A DNA stretch of 64,000 bases, taken from assembly GCF_033958435.1 (NCBI RefSeq), contig NC_134137.1:111796501-111860500 (forward strand), read 5' to 3'. Source of the DNA: Carettochelys insculpta. Taxonomy: Eukaryota > Chordata > Testudines > Carettochelyidae. The stretch's first letter is position 1; each line of letters opens with the position of its first letter. This document shows, piece after piece, positions 24,047 to 35,935 of this stretch. Made by a program: the position numbers and the translations under genes. The notes below the pieces were generated by a model. It made no database searches. It worked only from the letters and a program-made list of their open reading frames with translations, and was not told the origin of the DNA.

Positions 24047-24465
24047 GGCTGGGTCTACAGTACAGAGTTTTGTCAACAAAACTAGGGTTTTATTGACAAA
24101 ACTCATGGAGCATCCACACTATAAATGCATCCTGCCGAGAAACTGTCAACGGAACCAGAAGTTTCCCCGGGAGAGTTAAATCACTCCCATATGAGGCATG
24201 ATGCTTCAGTCAACAGATTCCATTGACAAAAAATAGTGTAGATGCTCCGGGAGGACCTCTGTCAACAAAGAGGGATTCCAGTTCACTGGGAAGCGGCTGA
24301 TCTGTTGACAGAGGGCTGGGCAGTCTGGCTGCTCTCTGTCAACAGAGGGCATCAGCAGGAGAAGACTCTATTAGATGTGGGTGCATTCTGTTGACAAAGG
24401 TTGTGTCGGGAAATATGTCGCAACAATAAATTCTGTTGACAAAACTCTGTAGTGTAGACCCAGTC
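24047..24465. mobile_element. Harbinger-like MITE, target duplication AGT
   Basis: Ends GGCTGGGTCTACAG and GACTGGGTCTACAC (reverse strand), each followed within a few bases by 'agagttttgtcaaca'. AGT flanks both sides (24044-24046 and 24466-24468). Several 'tctgttgaca'/'tgtcaacaga' motifs lie inside, as in the 12.2-kb transposon, suggesting that transposon type as parent. Confidence 0.82.
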
Positions 24466-25182
24466 AGTGGGTCCCTATCTCCAGGAAGTGTTGGGAAGGA
24501 GCCAGGTGAGCCAATGGGAAGAGAGGGTGGGATTTTTGATTTGAAGCAGTGATTTGCCTGCAGTAGTAATTTGGGTGGCCAAAGGAGAGCTACAGAGATG
24601 TATTAAGTCTGCAACCAGGCACAGATTTTTCAGTAATAGCCATACCTAGTGAAGAATCTGGGAACAACAGATGTGAGAGTAGAAAGGGGATGCTTCAGGT
24701 TATGATTTTTTTAATTCTGAGTTAGGTTTGTGAGACTTCTTCTCTCGCTAATGTTCTCCTCTGTGTGTTGTTACTTTTAAACTGAATCCCTTGGAAGAAA
24801 TTCTCTGTCTTTAAATCTTTTTTAGTTGCTCTGTAACACCTAACAACAAAGTACACTTACCAAGTATGTGTTCTTTTAGTTAAAATCACCTTTTAAGACC
24901 AAGATCTGATTCCTGTGTCCTAGAAGGTAGGATGTTCTATGTGCTAGTAAGTGAAAGATCAGCTATTAAGAAGTTACAGTTTGTTTTCAAACTCTCTTCT
25001 GAAAGAGTGCAAAGAACTTGTGGTTAACCCATTGGGAGACTTCCTGGGTTCTCAACAGGGCTTTTTGTATTTGGGTGGTAGCAGCACCTTGGCAGGTGGG
25101 AGGGGGGCATTATTTTTGTAAAGAAGAAGCCTTTAGTTGCAGGGTACTTCAAAGGTTTTGCAGGCCCTCACCTTCTGTCAAA
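24466..25182. other. No gene seen
   Basis: Unassigned sequence between two Harbinger-like elements. Confidence 0.4.
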
Positions 25183-25261
25183 GGTTATGTCTACGCTATG
25201 ATGCTCAGTCAACAGAAGCCGCTGTCAGAAGAGACCTTCCAACAAAACCTTTGTCGACAGA

Positions 25262-25460
25262 ATAGTAACAGAGAGGAAGCTGTGCTAGTCTATACACTAT
25301 CAAAACAAAAAGCAGTCAAGTAGCACTTTAAAGAGCAGCAAAATAGTTTATTAGGTGAGCTTTCTTGGTCTATGGTCTGAGGAAGTGGGTCTGTCCCACG
25401 AAAGCTCACCTAATAAACTATTTTGCTAGTCTTTAAAGTGCTACTTGACTGCTTTTTGTT
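25262..25460. mobile_element. Penelope-type inverted (hairpin) fragment, 12-bp target duplication
   Basis: The two halves are mirror images: 'caaaaagcagtcaagtagca' to 'tttattaggtgagctttc' on the left, and the complement 'gaaagctcacctaataaa' to 'tgctacttgactgctttttg' on the right. The sequence matches Penelope terminal text at 28.9 and 42.86 kb ('gggacagacccacttcttc' type). TTTGTCGACAGA occurs directly before (25250-25261) and after (25461-25472), a perfect 12-bp target duplication. Penelope-like elements often insert as such partial inverted copies. Confidence 0.82.
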
Positions 25461-25486
25461 TTTGTCGACAGAGCATGTCAACACAC

Positions 25487-25720
25487 AGGCTGTGTCTACC
25501 CAGGCACAAATCTTCAAAATAGCCAAGCTAATGGCCATTTTGTAGATCACAAATGAGGCGCTGAATTGAATATTCAGCAGCTCATTAGCATTAGGCTGCT
25601 TCTGGCCACGCCTCTTCAAAAGCGCTGCTTTTGAATGCCCGTGGCTTGGCGCGGCTACACGGGGATCCTTTTCTAAAGGATGCTGCACGTTTCGAAATCC
25701 CCTTATTCCGTTCAGCTGTT
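25487..25720. mobile_element. Single arm of a 4-kb-type palindromic MITE
   Basis: Begins GGCTGTGTCTACCCAGGC and continues with 'cttcaaaatagccaagctaatggcc', 'gcgctgaattgaatattcagc' and 'ccccttattccgttcagctg', in the same order as the left half of the 4030-4465 palindrome. It stops at what is the centre of symmetry there. The right arm is absent. Confidence 0.65.
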
Positions 25721-26205
25721 CTCTGATCTCAGGCTCAGTTCAGGAGGGTGTCTTCCTCCTTGACCCCCAGTGTGGTCCTCCTTGCTCCTTGGAGGGGTCA
25801 GGAGGTTTTGCGGTGCCTGGATCACCAACATGTCACATGCCTCATGAGACAGGGCGTGCTATGCTGCATACACGCTGGCTACTTTCTGTCACAAGGTTCC
25901 ACGGGCTTCCTGTAGCTTAAAGAGCAGCCACAGGCAGAGAGCATAGAGTTTTGCTTATGGTGGACAGGGCGTCTCCTAGCTCCAGCTGGCTGGCACCATG
26001 GAGGACTTACCTATTGACAAAAGTCCCCCCTGGAACATCTATGCTGCAATTTTTGTCAACAGAATCTGTTGAGATAAGTGTTCTGCCTTGTGGGGGAGAG
26101 ACAAAATTCTGTCGAGAAATGTGCCGAGTTCTGTCGACAGTCTTCAGGAGTTTTGTTGACCAAACACCAGTTTTGTTGAGAAAACCCTATAGTGTAGACA
26201 TGGTT

Positions 26206-28907
26206 AAAGTGTCAGAGTGGGGGATCAGCCTTGATGCCATGGTAGGCAACAAATAGTCAATAATATGTTTTGTAAAGAAAAGGTGTGTTGAAGGAAATAT
26301 TTCAAGGGATAACCACATAGCATATCAACCTATGTCTTTAAATAAATGTGTACCTGAGATCAACCATATCTTTAGATTAATGCGGACATCTTTAATAATA
26401 ACTGAATAAGATATTATGATAAAAATACAGTTATTTAAATAGAAGTTGTTAATAATTGCTAAAACATTGCAACTTCACAACATTTCCTTTAGACTTTGGT
26501 TTTAGTCGGAAATGTAAGTCTGCAAAAAATATCATCATCTTACTCAGTGCCTCTGATTTTTTTGCTCCCACCAGGACAATATAATGTCAACCATTTAAAT
26601 CAGCCATGGCATTTTAGTAGTAAAGTTTCCTTTCTCACTGAAGGGAATACTGCAAATACTGTGCTAAAAATAAGCAGTGGGACAGTACACTTCTAGTTTC
26701 TAAGGGTGCCTACTGCACTTTTGCAATAACAGTATATCATATAGGAAACTTCTCCTTTAGAGAAGCAAGTTATAGTCACTGTGGATTACACCTTGAGATC
26801 AAATCTTTTGCACAGTACAAATGGGAGGGGAGCATCTGAGACTACTGAAAAATATATGTGAGAAATCTGTAAGTACATTCGAAGGGTGACCAGAATGGTG
26901 CTAACAACTGAGTAGGGACTCTATAACCTGCAACTCGTCATGACATTTCTAATACCCGAAAGTATACAGGGATCTCTTTCTCCTGTATTCTGTACTCTAT
27001 TAGATATAACTGCTGTCATCAAGAAGTATCACAGATCTGAAACCCAGGGCTCAGAAGGTTGTTGTTTTTTTTTAAAAAAGCATTTAAATTGGCTTTCAAT
27101 CTGCTCTTTTGAAATAATGTAGTTAATTGTCATTTTTCAATTCTGTTATTATTTTGGGCAATTTTAGACAATTGTTTTATCTCTTGTAAAAGCATTTCAT
27201 TTCACCTCTAAAGGTCAATCACAAGGTTATATACAGACCTATTTGCATCTTAATAGTTGAGCTTCCCATGGCTGTGTTATTGCACAGCTTGCTAATATAA
27301 TTAAAGTTCTCTGTGGAAGCACAGAGATTAAACACAGTAGAGTATGTAAAAAATGAATGACCTGAACATTTCTATGAAGCATCCATTGGGGTTCCCTGTA
27401 ATGCAGATGCTTTTAGTGATATGCTGCATTGATTTTCTTGTATGTCACATTACATTGGGTTTGTTTGTCTCATTACACTGTGTTACCACTTCATGGTACG
27501 GTAGTTTACACGGTGACAGGGGGAATATAATGCAATATGATGTACTGTAACTGTGAAATATCATTAAACTATGACACTCCAGACACTCAGTGAGATATGC
27601 CTCTTTGCCATCCACAGTTTCAGAAGCTGTGGGAGAGATCTGCAGGAAACACTTGCCTTATAGGATTTTCTGGATATGTTGACCTGTCTCATTTGTGGCC
27701 CATAAAACCTGTTATTACCCAGAGAGTCGTTTCCATGGGACTCTTCCTTTTAGATTTCATATCAAGCTCTTGCTTGTTGATTCTCCCACTGTTATGGCAT
27801 TAATCCTTTTAAATTCTGTGCTGTTAAAGCTTTATTTAAACTATAGGGAGTATTTTGTGGGGTTGACTGTTTAGTTTGTAAGGTGAATAATGCATTCATC
27901 TAAGTGCTCGATATTTGTTGCCGAGCAAGCTGTGAGTTAATGTGACAGATTGACTTGGATGCTCTGGAGGGGCTCTTTCTCATTGTTTTTAAGGACAGGC
28001 TGCACTTGTCAATATCTCGAATCTCTGTTACAAATATTAGTCTCTTGAGAATATTAAAGTAATTATGCTTTGGATGTTTCCTTCTTTAGGTGCAGCAACT
28101 ATAGAACTATGCTAACAAACTGAACTCTGAAAAACTATTATTGAATCTCTAATATGACCAAATAGGAAACTGCTGACTTCAGTCTTCACTAACTGCAAAA
28201 ATGTATTTTTTCTTGCCCAAAGTGCCTGTTAAAATTTCATGCATCTATGTTTATGTAGCTGTAAAAAACCTCTGCTTATGTTTAGGGGTCTGGGTAATTA
28301 AATATAATCTTACACTGAATCAGAGTTTGGTAATCATCTGTATTACACAAATAGACTTGAATCTTGACAAGTTTTGTTTGTTAGACTACTTATCTTAGTT
28401 ATTGGCTCATCCTAAGTGGGAATAATTGCAGAGGCATTGGAGCTGAATTCCTCCTTCATTTACAGTTAGGCCACTATGTATGTTTGGTATCTATATTGCT
28501 GTCTATATTTACTCTAAATAACTATGCTTATTTATTTTTGCTTTAGTAATTATTATATGACACGCTGGTAGTGCTGCAGATAGCTAAGGCTATCCAATCT
28601 TTTGCTAATAACTTTGCTAAACTTTAATCCACTCAAAATTTCCCAAGCTCAGTGTTGGCCTCCAGATATTTGGAGGGAAGTTTCAGGAGACAAATGGTTC
28701 ATCCATTTTCAAGAATTGAATTAAGAAACACATGTTATTTTCCAGTGTTTATAATATAATATAATATAATATAATATAAATACATTTTGTTGAGACACCC
28801 TAACACCCCTCAACTTTGGAACTGGGACTTTGATATCCATGCTAAAAACTGCCTAAATTTGGAAAATGTAACCCTTTTAAAAATCATAGTTCACATATTG
28901 AATAGTA
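26206..28907. other. No gene seen
   Basis: A 2.7-kb AT-rich tract, the longest here without a recognised mobile element. Small frames (26496-26696, 27353-27550, 27597-27803, 28201-28398) lack motifs. It could be host intron or intergenic DNA. Confidence 0.45.
28751..28779. repeat. (ATAAT)n microsatellite
   Basis: About six uninterrupted ATAAT units. Confidence 0.9.
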
Positions 28908-29032
28908 ACAGAGAGGAAGCCGTGCTAGTCTATACACTATCAAAACAAAAATCAGTCAAGTAGCACTTTAAAGACTAGCAAAATGGTTTATTAGGTGAGC
29001 TTTTGTGGGACAGACCCACTTCTTCAGACCAT
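28908..29032. mobile_element. Penelope-type terminal fragment
   Basis: Nearly the same sequence as the left half of the 25.26-kb hairpin ('agtaacagagaggaagc', 'tatacactatcaaaacaaaa', 'tttattaggtgagctttt'), continuing into 'gggacagacccacttcttca', which is shared with the Penelope element at 42.9 kb. Here only one arm is present. Confidence 0.72.
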
Positions 29033-29800
29033 GCCATCAGGCCAAAGTTTTGAGAAAAAAAATGTGACTATTCAGGACAACATGGAGTCTTATGGCACCA
29101 TCTTTAAGGTGTCACTGGACTCATTCTTTTGCTAAAACACACTAATCCAGCAGCTATCTCTTAAAAGTTGTGTAAAAAGACTGTAACATAATGCATGTAG
29201 ACAAAGGGGAATCATATTAAGGCTGTACTGATAAACATTATTCAATCATTTCCTAAATTTTGAGTGCTGCACATTAAAGCCTTCATGTCCAATTTTAGCA
29301 TGGGTGTGTGTGTGTGTGTGTGCATGCGCACATGCCCCTGCATGTGTGTTTGGCTAGATTTCCATTCTCTAGTACTAGTTTAAAGCAAAGAAAAGTCCAT
29401 TGATGACAGCAGAGTTACACAGTGCAACATAGTTGTGACTCTGCAGAGAATACTGCCTATCAACAAGTAAAGCTTGCACAGAATTTTGTGATATTTGAGC
29501 TGCAACCCTGTGTGCCGGCTGTAGCCCTCAATGATAACCCCACGGTCAGGCAGGCTGCAAAAGGAAGAGCAGATACTCCAAAACTTGGTAGTAAACACTG
29601 AGATTAAATTCACTAACCAATCACAACCTGTGGTCCTAATCCTCCATACTGCTTATCAAGAAAATCACATAGTCCACTCTATTGCATTCCTGTTTTCTAT
29701 TTCTTAACCAGAACATACGTACCATGTAGTGAGAAGTTATTTACAAACTCTACTCACTGTACAAAATGGTCCTCTGCCCTTGAAAGGGATGGGTCATTCA
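29033..29800. other. No gene seen; (GT)n tract
   Basis: Unassigned apart from a (GT)n run at 29303-29322. 'ggagtcttatggcaccatct' at 29086 may be another scrap of Penelope-type tail. Confidence 0.4.
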
Positions 29801-30089
29801 GGGTGCATCTATACTAGGAACTAACTTTGAAGTTAACTTTGAAGTTAGACACTACATCAAAGTAGCCAGCAGAGTCTACACACGTTTTCCCTTACTTTCA
29901 AGTTAACTTCGAAGTAGGGAACCCAACTTCAAAGTCCTTACTTTATTCCCGGGAATGGAGTAGTGCCCTACTTCAAAGTTTAACTTTGATGTAGGGTTTA
30001 TGTAGATGCTCTAGTTCATCATTGCTTACTTTGAAGTTGTACTTCGAAGTAAGCAACTTCTAAGTTATTTTTGTAGTGTAGACACAGCA
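29801..30089. mobile_element. Harbinger-like MITE
   Basis: Ends GGGTGCATCTATACTA and TGCTGTGTCTACACTA (reverse strand). The interior is a chain of alternating 'aacttcgaagt'/'actttgaagtt' inverted blocks, so arms can pair with one another or locally. Flanking triplets TCA and ACA match at two of three bases. Confidence 0.7.
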
Positions 30090-30934
30090 ACAGTCTATTA
30101 CTCGCAGCTTCAGTATGTGGAAAAGTTACTCCATAGGTAAGAAGCAGGAAGAAAAACAAAATGGAGGTGATGCAGCTGCCTTTTGTATTTTTTTTGTTTT
30201 AGTCATGTGTCTTGTAATTCCTGTTGCACAAACACAAACTTCACAGCACCTGGCATGGAAAAGCCTTCTTGTCCCCTGTCCATAGGCATGCCCCTACAAG
30301 TCTCACTGACTCATAACCTGAGGTATATCCCCAGTCTCCTTTCAGTGGGTTCATTTTAAAGCTGATGACCCATTCATTTTAAACCAACTGACCTGGGACC
30401 ATGGGGCTTGAGCTATACAGCCAACAATTCCGGTGTGCCCATTCAGGCTTGGACCGGAGCCCAGTCTTTAAGTCCTATGTGGTGGGTGGGCTATTGAACA
30501 GGTGAGGCAGTGCTAGTGCCAGTCTGACTGTGGGTACCTGCAGAAATCCAATGCGAGTTTGGAAATACAGATATATGCTACATAGCCATAACTCACAATA
30601 CAAAGTTGACACAAATATATACCGAAGATTATCATACCTGGGAAATTTCATGGCATATCCGGTCAGATTCCTTCCAATTTTATATTAGTATCATCAGTAT
30701 CAAAAAGTGGTTCCCTTATTCCCCACAGCATCACATAAGCTTTCTTCTATGAAATGAGAATTATAATATTTAATTCATGATGTTCATCATAATTTGGCTA
30801 ATTTTAATGAACTTGCTAATTAATGTAAGGTTTTCAAGTTGACCAATAAATCTCAAAAACTTTTTTCCAAACTAGCACCTTCCTAATTTGGTAATTTTCT
30901 TACGACTTGTTATCATTAATTATATTCAGTACTT
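30090..30934. other. No gene seen
   Basis: Unassigned, with a moderately GC-rich patch at 30240-30560. It may be an old interspersed repeat, but I cannot name it. Confidence 0.4.
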
Positions 30935-31070
30935 TTTTTGTGCTGGCACTTGCTGGTACTGAGTACAGGCTCCTCAGCAGCCCCAGCCATGGGATTGGAT
31001 GGGGGTGTGGGGTGCCAGCTGAGTACTGATTCCTCTTTTTTTTTTTTTTTTTTTTTTACAAAAAGGCACT
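30935..31070. repeat. Short interspersed repeat, copy 1 of 2
   Basis: 'ctggtactgagtac', 'cagcagccccagccatggga', 'ggctgagtac'-like text, a long T run (31036-31057) and 'acaaaaaggcactg' occur in the same order at 42560-42695. Class unknown; possibly SINE-like because of the T/A tract. Confidence 0.6.
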
Positions 31071-31468
31071 GATAATATTCATTCATCAGGTTTGTTTTCA
31101 GATCCCACTTTAATTTTCTACTAGTTTATTTCTTCTCCATCTCTGCCACTTACTGACCATTGACACTGGTCAGAATATTTCAAATGCTTCCCATTTTTTG
31201 TTTATGCTTTGGTAAAAGTTTCCATCCCCCATTCACCCACATATTCAACTAGTTCATTGCTTGGTCAGAACAAATATGGAAGCGTGGGGTTGAACAAGAG
31301 CTGCTAACCTGCATTAAAAGCTGACTAGCTTATCTCCACTGTTATTTTACGTGGTTTAGTTGACCCAAGTGCAGAGCACACCTTCAATTTCCAATGTCTG
31401 AAGGGTAAGATCTTTTGAATCAGCCCCATCTGTCCCTTCCTCCACTGGCAGAAGGAAGTGCACTCTAT
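31071..31468. other. No gene seen
   Basis: Unassigned sequence. Confidence 0.4.
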
Positions 31469-31908
31469 GCCTGTGGCTACATTAGCCCCTGCCTTTCATA
31501 AGGGGCATAGTAATGAGTCACTTTGGCAGATGCTAATGAGGCTTTACCATGAATATGTAGCACCTCATTAGCATAATTGCAGCCATGTGGATTTCGAAAG
31601 TGGCACTTTCGAAGCACAGGCTGGTTGTTTAGACAGAGCCCTTTGGAAAGGACCCCATGGATTTTGAAAGAACCTTCTTCCTAAAACCAAATGGGAAGAA
31701 AGGGCTTTCAAAGTCTGGGGGAACTTTTGAAAGGCCCCTGTCTACATGAGTGGTGTGCATTTCTAAAGTGGCACTTTTGAAACATGTGTGGCTTCCATTA
31801 CGCTAATGAGGTGCTGCATATTCCTGGAAGCACCTCATTAGCATCTGCCAAAGTGGTTCATTTGCATCCCGTTTTGAAAGCGAGGGGGGGAATATTGTAG
31901 CCATGGGC
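31469..31908. mobile_element. Harbinger-like MITE, target duplication TAT
   Basis: Same subfamily as 16538-16985: 'tggctacattagcccctgcc' at the left, 'ccatgggc' at the right, with shared 'caaaaccaaatggga', 'tgctaatgaggtgctgcata' and 'cacctcattagcat' inside. TAT flanks it at 31466-31468 and 31909-31911. The left end carries a one-base insertion relative to its sister. Confidence 0.77.
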
Positions 31909-32575
31909 TATGAGTATGTCCAGACTGGATAGTGAGCCTGGGCTCTAACTTAGCTCTGAACCCAATCCCCCTGCTACATATATATAACTCCCTCTGATTT
32001 GGGTCAGCAAGCACACAGGCCATGAATCTCTGGCCATTTTAGGAGGTGGTGTGGAGGGTGGGAAATAGCCCAGCTGTGCCTCAGGTGTAAGGCCTGTAAT
32101 TTTTGCAATCTGGATGCAGCTCAAGGGGCGGACCTGAATCACAAGCTTTCCATAGTGCAGTATAGACTGGTTAGCGCAGCTGTGAGACTGGGGTACACCA
32201 AGTGCAAGCCCAGGTTTACAAATGCAGCCTAGATGTTAAGATAGGGGCTGTGAAACATTGAGTCCACAAGCCCATGTCCAACAGAGACAGATTGAGAATG
32301 CAGTGTAGCTATTCCCTGTGGTGTTCTTATACTCTGAAATGAACTATTACAAAAAAAGGTGAAAACACAAAACCACTTTATGGGCAAACACTTTGCACAA
32401 AACTATTACTCTGTATCTGACCTATTTGCCTTCGTCCTCAAAGGAAACCTGCACAACACCTGCAGAAGACAAGCTTGGGAACTTAATTTCATAATTCTTC
32501 TAGACACTAAAAATCTGGATCTCAATAGAGACACCTGTTTTATGGCACACTGCAGGCCCCCCAAGGAGGATCCTG
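31909..32575. other. No gene seen; possible unnamed repeat
   Basis: 31912-32250 begins 'atgtccagactggatagtgagcc' and looks like degenerate transposon sequence, but I cannot pair its ends. The rest is unassigned. Confidence 0.35.
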
Positions 32576-32870
32576 TTGGGGGATGCAAAAGGAACAATTG
32601 TCCCAGGGTCCAGAGACCTGGAGCTCCACTCACCACTGCTGGTGCAGTAGCACCCTGGGCCCTTTAAATCGCTGTCAGTGCACTGGGTTAGAACACCAGG
32701 TCACATGCTCAGAGCACTGGTTAGTGTTGGAGGGCACCACCTTTGTCTCCATTCCTCTGCCCCAGTCCACTTCTTCCAGGAGCATGGAGGCAGACTCCTC
32801 CAATATCGCCCAGGAGCCTGCAGGAGCTGTTCACTTAGCTGGCTCATTGTAATCCACTGAACCTGCTCTG
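32576..32870. repeat. GC-rich interspersed repeat, related to 47.55 kb
   Basis: 'gggggatgcaaaaggaacaa' and 'ttgtcccagggtc' followed by 'ccctgggccctttaaa' resembles 47560-47620 ('gggacaaaggtagcaattgc', 'ccctgggtc', 'aaagggcccgg'). Frames of up to 102 codons cross it without motifs. Confidence 0.4.
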
Positions 32871-34600
32871 TCCAAAAACTAAAGGGGTGTTAATTGCATG
32901 TTTAAGTTTTTTGCAATGTGTTACCCATTCTAATTAATTACCTGTCTCACTGTGCAGTTAGCTGTGACACTAGGGTCGTCTGTTCCAAACTTGGAAAAAG
33001 ATCTCTGTGAATCTTGAAATCTTTTCTCTTCCATCGATAAAAGTTGGTCTAGCAAAATATAAAGTATCTCGAAAAGTGAACTTAGCCAGGGTACAACTTT
33101 AATCCAAATATAGTCTGCATTTTGTGCAAAGGGGGACTCCAAAGAAAAGCCCTAAACCTGTACAAACAATTAAAGGACATTTTGGAGGAACATGAAAGAT
33201 TAATGGCACACACCAGCCCATTCTTAGTGGAAATCTGGCTCCATATAATTAACAAGAAAGAACAAGGACAAAAGTGAAATTCAGAAGACTTATGGCATAT
33301 TTTCATTATTTCGTCAACACAACTGATCCAAAATACAATTTATGTTCTTAGGACTGTAACACAGAATAAGGACACTAGCTGCTCTATAAAACATCATGTG
33401 ACAATCTGAAATAAAATAGGATACCCTTGAAAAATAAGGAAATGCCAAAGCATGGGATTTATTTACTTCAGTATTTTCTGTATGTAGAATATATAGAGTG
33501 CACTGAAGAATCTGTATTACTAATTTACTATTCTGAATATCTTTGTGGAATGATCGTCAAAGCCAAATATTAAATTATTCATTATAATTACATATTTCTA
33601 TAACCTCACATCCTTAAAATGAAACCAGACTACTGGAGTATATAGCACTGCATAATGTACATATTGACAAAAGTACTTAAAAGGCACTTAAAAAGCATTA
33701 ATTAATATTGGATTAATTTTTAAAATGTTTGAATTATTAGTTCTACACCGTACTTCCCATATTTATATCTTTTCCACTCTGACCATTTAAAAAAAATGGT
33801 GCATGGCTCTGGAACTTCACTGAAACTGTGAATTGGTGAGAAATGATTTTCCTCTGTAAATAGAAGTAGGAAGGATAAAAATATCCAGAAATTTTATTAA
33901 AAATTATTTATCAAATTTTATATTTTCATTTATTTCAGACAGCTCTTCATGGTGCTTTTCAGTGGATTTTTTTTTTATTTTCATTGAAAGGACTTTGATT
34001 ATCACTTTATTGTCTCCTTCTCTTTTTTAAACCTGTATGTATCTATTGATTCTACACATCTTGAATTTGTGAGGTATATTTGATCACAGATATAGCACTG
34101 TATTAACATCTCCTGGCTAGTTACCTAGCTCCAAGGACAGTGTGTAATTGGTTCATTGGAGACATCCTTTAGTTTCTTTTCCTATATCACATATTACCTA
34201 TTTATCAATAAAGTTTGCAGAAGTTATTTATGTCACTTGTTTAAAAGCTATGTCACCTGTCTGTAAGTATTTTGCCTGATTTCTGCTCTATTTTAAATCT
34301 TTTTTTTTTTTTTAAGTTCTGGAAAGACTTATGATGAGATTCCTGCAGCCTGTTATTTGTGATACTTCACTGTTTAAAAAATTTCAGTGAAGCCTTTGAT
34401 CAGTCTATAGCACTGAGATTGCTTTAACAGCCATTTAAGACTTTCCATTTGCAGCTGGATTTTCTGTAACCCATTTTTGTTCGTATAGGTCTTTTTTATG
34501 GCTTTTTATTATGTGGACCATGGGGTTCTTGTCATTAAATACTGGCAGTACATGAGTCTTTCACACATCACTCTGAAATGCTTTCATTTTATTCTTTGTG
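32871..34600. other. No gene seen
   Basis: AT-rich. Minus-strand frames at 32930-33142 and 33082-33306 are short and motif-free. Confidence 0.45.
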
Positions 34601-34626
34601 TTTGTAGAAACTGTTCTTCATCATAA

Positions 34627-35200
34627 ATGTTCTTTTCTGATTTTGTTCCTGTAAGCAGGGATTACTTAGAGAATTGTCCGAGTATCTATGCTTTCTCTGG
34701 CTCCTATATTTACCATTATGGTAGGAGTCTTCATTTTAATACAGATGATGTACAGGTTTATCTCTTTCAGCAAACCTTTAGGCAGCCATTTCAGAGTTAT
34801 CAGGCTATCTGACAGTTTAAAAAATTGGAAAGGTCCAATCTTTCTGAAAATAAACAAAGCGTAGGCATTGCTCATTGATATTTCTCCTATGGTTAAATTT
34901 TCCTTGTGGCTTATTTTGTTGGGAACAAGCTGTACCTGGAAAAATCAAAGGTTGATATGGAACAGATCCCAAACTTCTTGGAAAGAAAATGATTCTGTCT
35001 ATGGCCATATCTTCCATTTTAATTCTAAACCTAAATGTTTGCATGCCCTAAACTTTCCCTGCCCCATAACAGCTGGCCAAACTACTACAGTGTTCACTTC
35101 CTGCAATGGTCAAAAACAAGACTTTTTTTTAGGAGCATGGAATGTATGCACCCTTATGTTGTGTATCCTGGGAAGAACTCCCTGCTTCCACCACTCTGAG
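34627..35200 (+). pseudogene. L2-like LINE reverse-transcriptase relic
   Basis: The frame at 34627-34812 reads YHYGRSLHFNTDDVQVYLFQ. This matches the catalytic C motif region of L2/CR1-group RTs (general form 'h...hfYADDtQvYl'), with YADD changed to NTDD. The following 350 bases are AT-rich and may continue the RT, but stops prevent a firm reading. Confidence 0.42.
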
Positions 35201-35339
35201 TGAAACTCACCAGCATGGATCCTACTTACTGTAAGATAATTTTCCTTAAAATAGTGGAAAGATAATTAGGGAAACATTTATTTTCTGATTCAGTAACATT
35301 TGCAAGTCTCTCTTCAACTTCCTATCTCATATGAGAAAA

Positions 35340-35935
35340 TTATGACTAGAGGTGTGAACTGGGGAAGGTCCCTGCCAGGTGAGCCTTAAAGGGCTGATGA
35401 GACTGGAGGCAAGGCTTTGAGCCAGGCCTAACCAGCAAGCAGCTCTCCCTATAAGAAGGGAGCTCCCAGCGAACAAGGGGTGAGCAGCGAACAGGGAAGG
35501 GAGTTTGCCTCTGGGAGTTCGCCAAGGGAGGAGCCCCATGTTTGTTGTCCTTTTCAGGTATGGTGTTCCACCTGTGCCCTGCAAGGCAGCACTACCAGTA
35601 AAAGGAGTCTCTGAAGAGAAGAGCCTGAAGAGCGTTGGGGGAAGGTGGACCTGGGGGCACTGAGAGCAGCTCTGGGGAGAGGGGCCAGTGCAGTGAGGAG
35701 GGCGGACATGGGAGCAGATGGGGGTAGTGGGTTGGGGAGGGTCCTATGGTGATGGTAGCTGGGGGGAGGGCTGGTGAAAGGTGGGGAGGAGGGTCCTGGG
35801 GATATGAGCTCCACAGGGAGCTATGGGGACTCGTGGTGACAGGGAGGTATGAAGTAGTGGGATTCTTAACCACTTTCTCCACACCCCACTGCCTTGTGGG
35901 TTATCCTGGGAAGGAGAAAAGCTAAGGGAGTAAAC
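35340..35935 (+). other. GC/GA-rich leader ahead of the RTE-type LINE
   Basis: Composition changes at about 35340 to GC-rich. A TATA-like CCCTATAAG at 35448-35456 is followed by 'ggagctcccagcgaac' and a purine-rich stretch (35600-35870) of 'gggagg'/'ggtggg' runs. It directly precedes the LINE and may be its promoter-bearing 5' UTR or a separate older LTR-like repeat. The long minus-strand frames here (85-96 codons, proline/serine-rich) mirror the composition. Confidence 0.35.

Larger units (their letters stand above)
25183..26205. mobile_element. Harbinger-like element carrying two other insertions
   Basis: Outer ends GGTTATGTCTACGCTAT and AACCATGTCTACACTAT (reverse strand) pair, and 'gtcaacaga'/'tgtcgacag' motifs occur on both sides. 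Flanking triplets are CAA and AAA (two of three). Inside are a Penelope-type hairpin (25262-25460) and a half MITE (25487-25720). The remaining interior (25721-26010) is moderately GC-rich and encodes nothing I recognise. Confidence 0.68.

Noticed and set aside
25258..25463. Inverted repeat as a transcription terminator or microRNA hairpin
   Set aside because: Arms match Penelope terminal sequence and the unit has a 12-bp target duplication, so it is an insertion.
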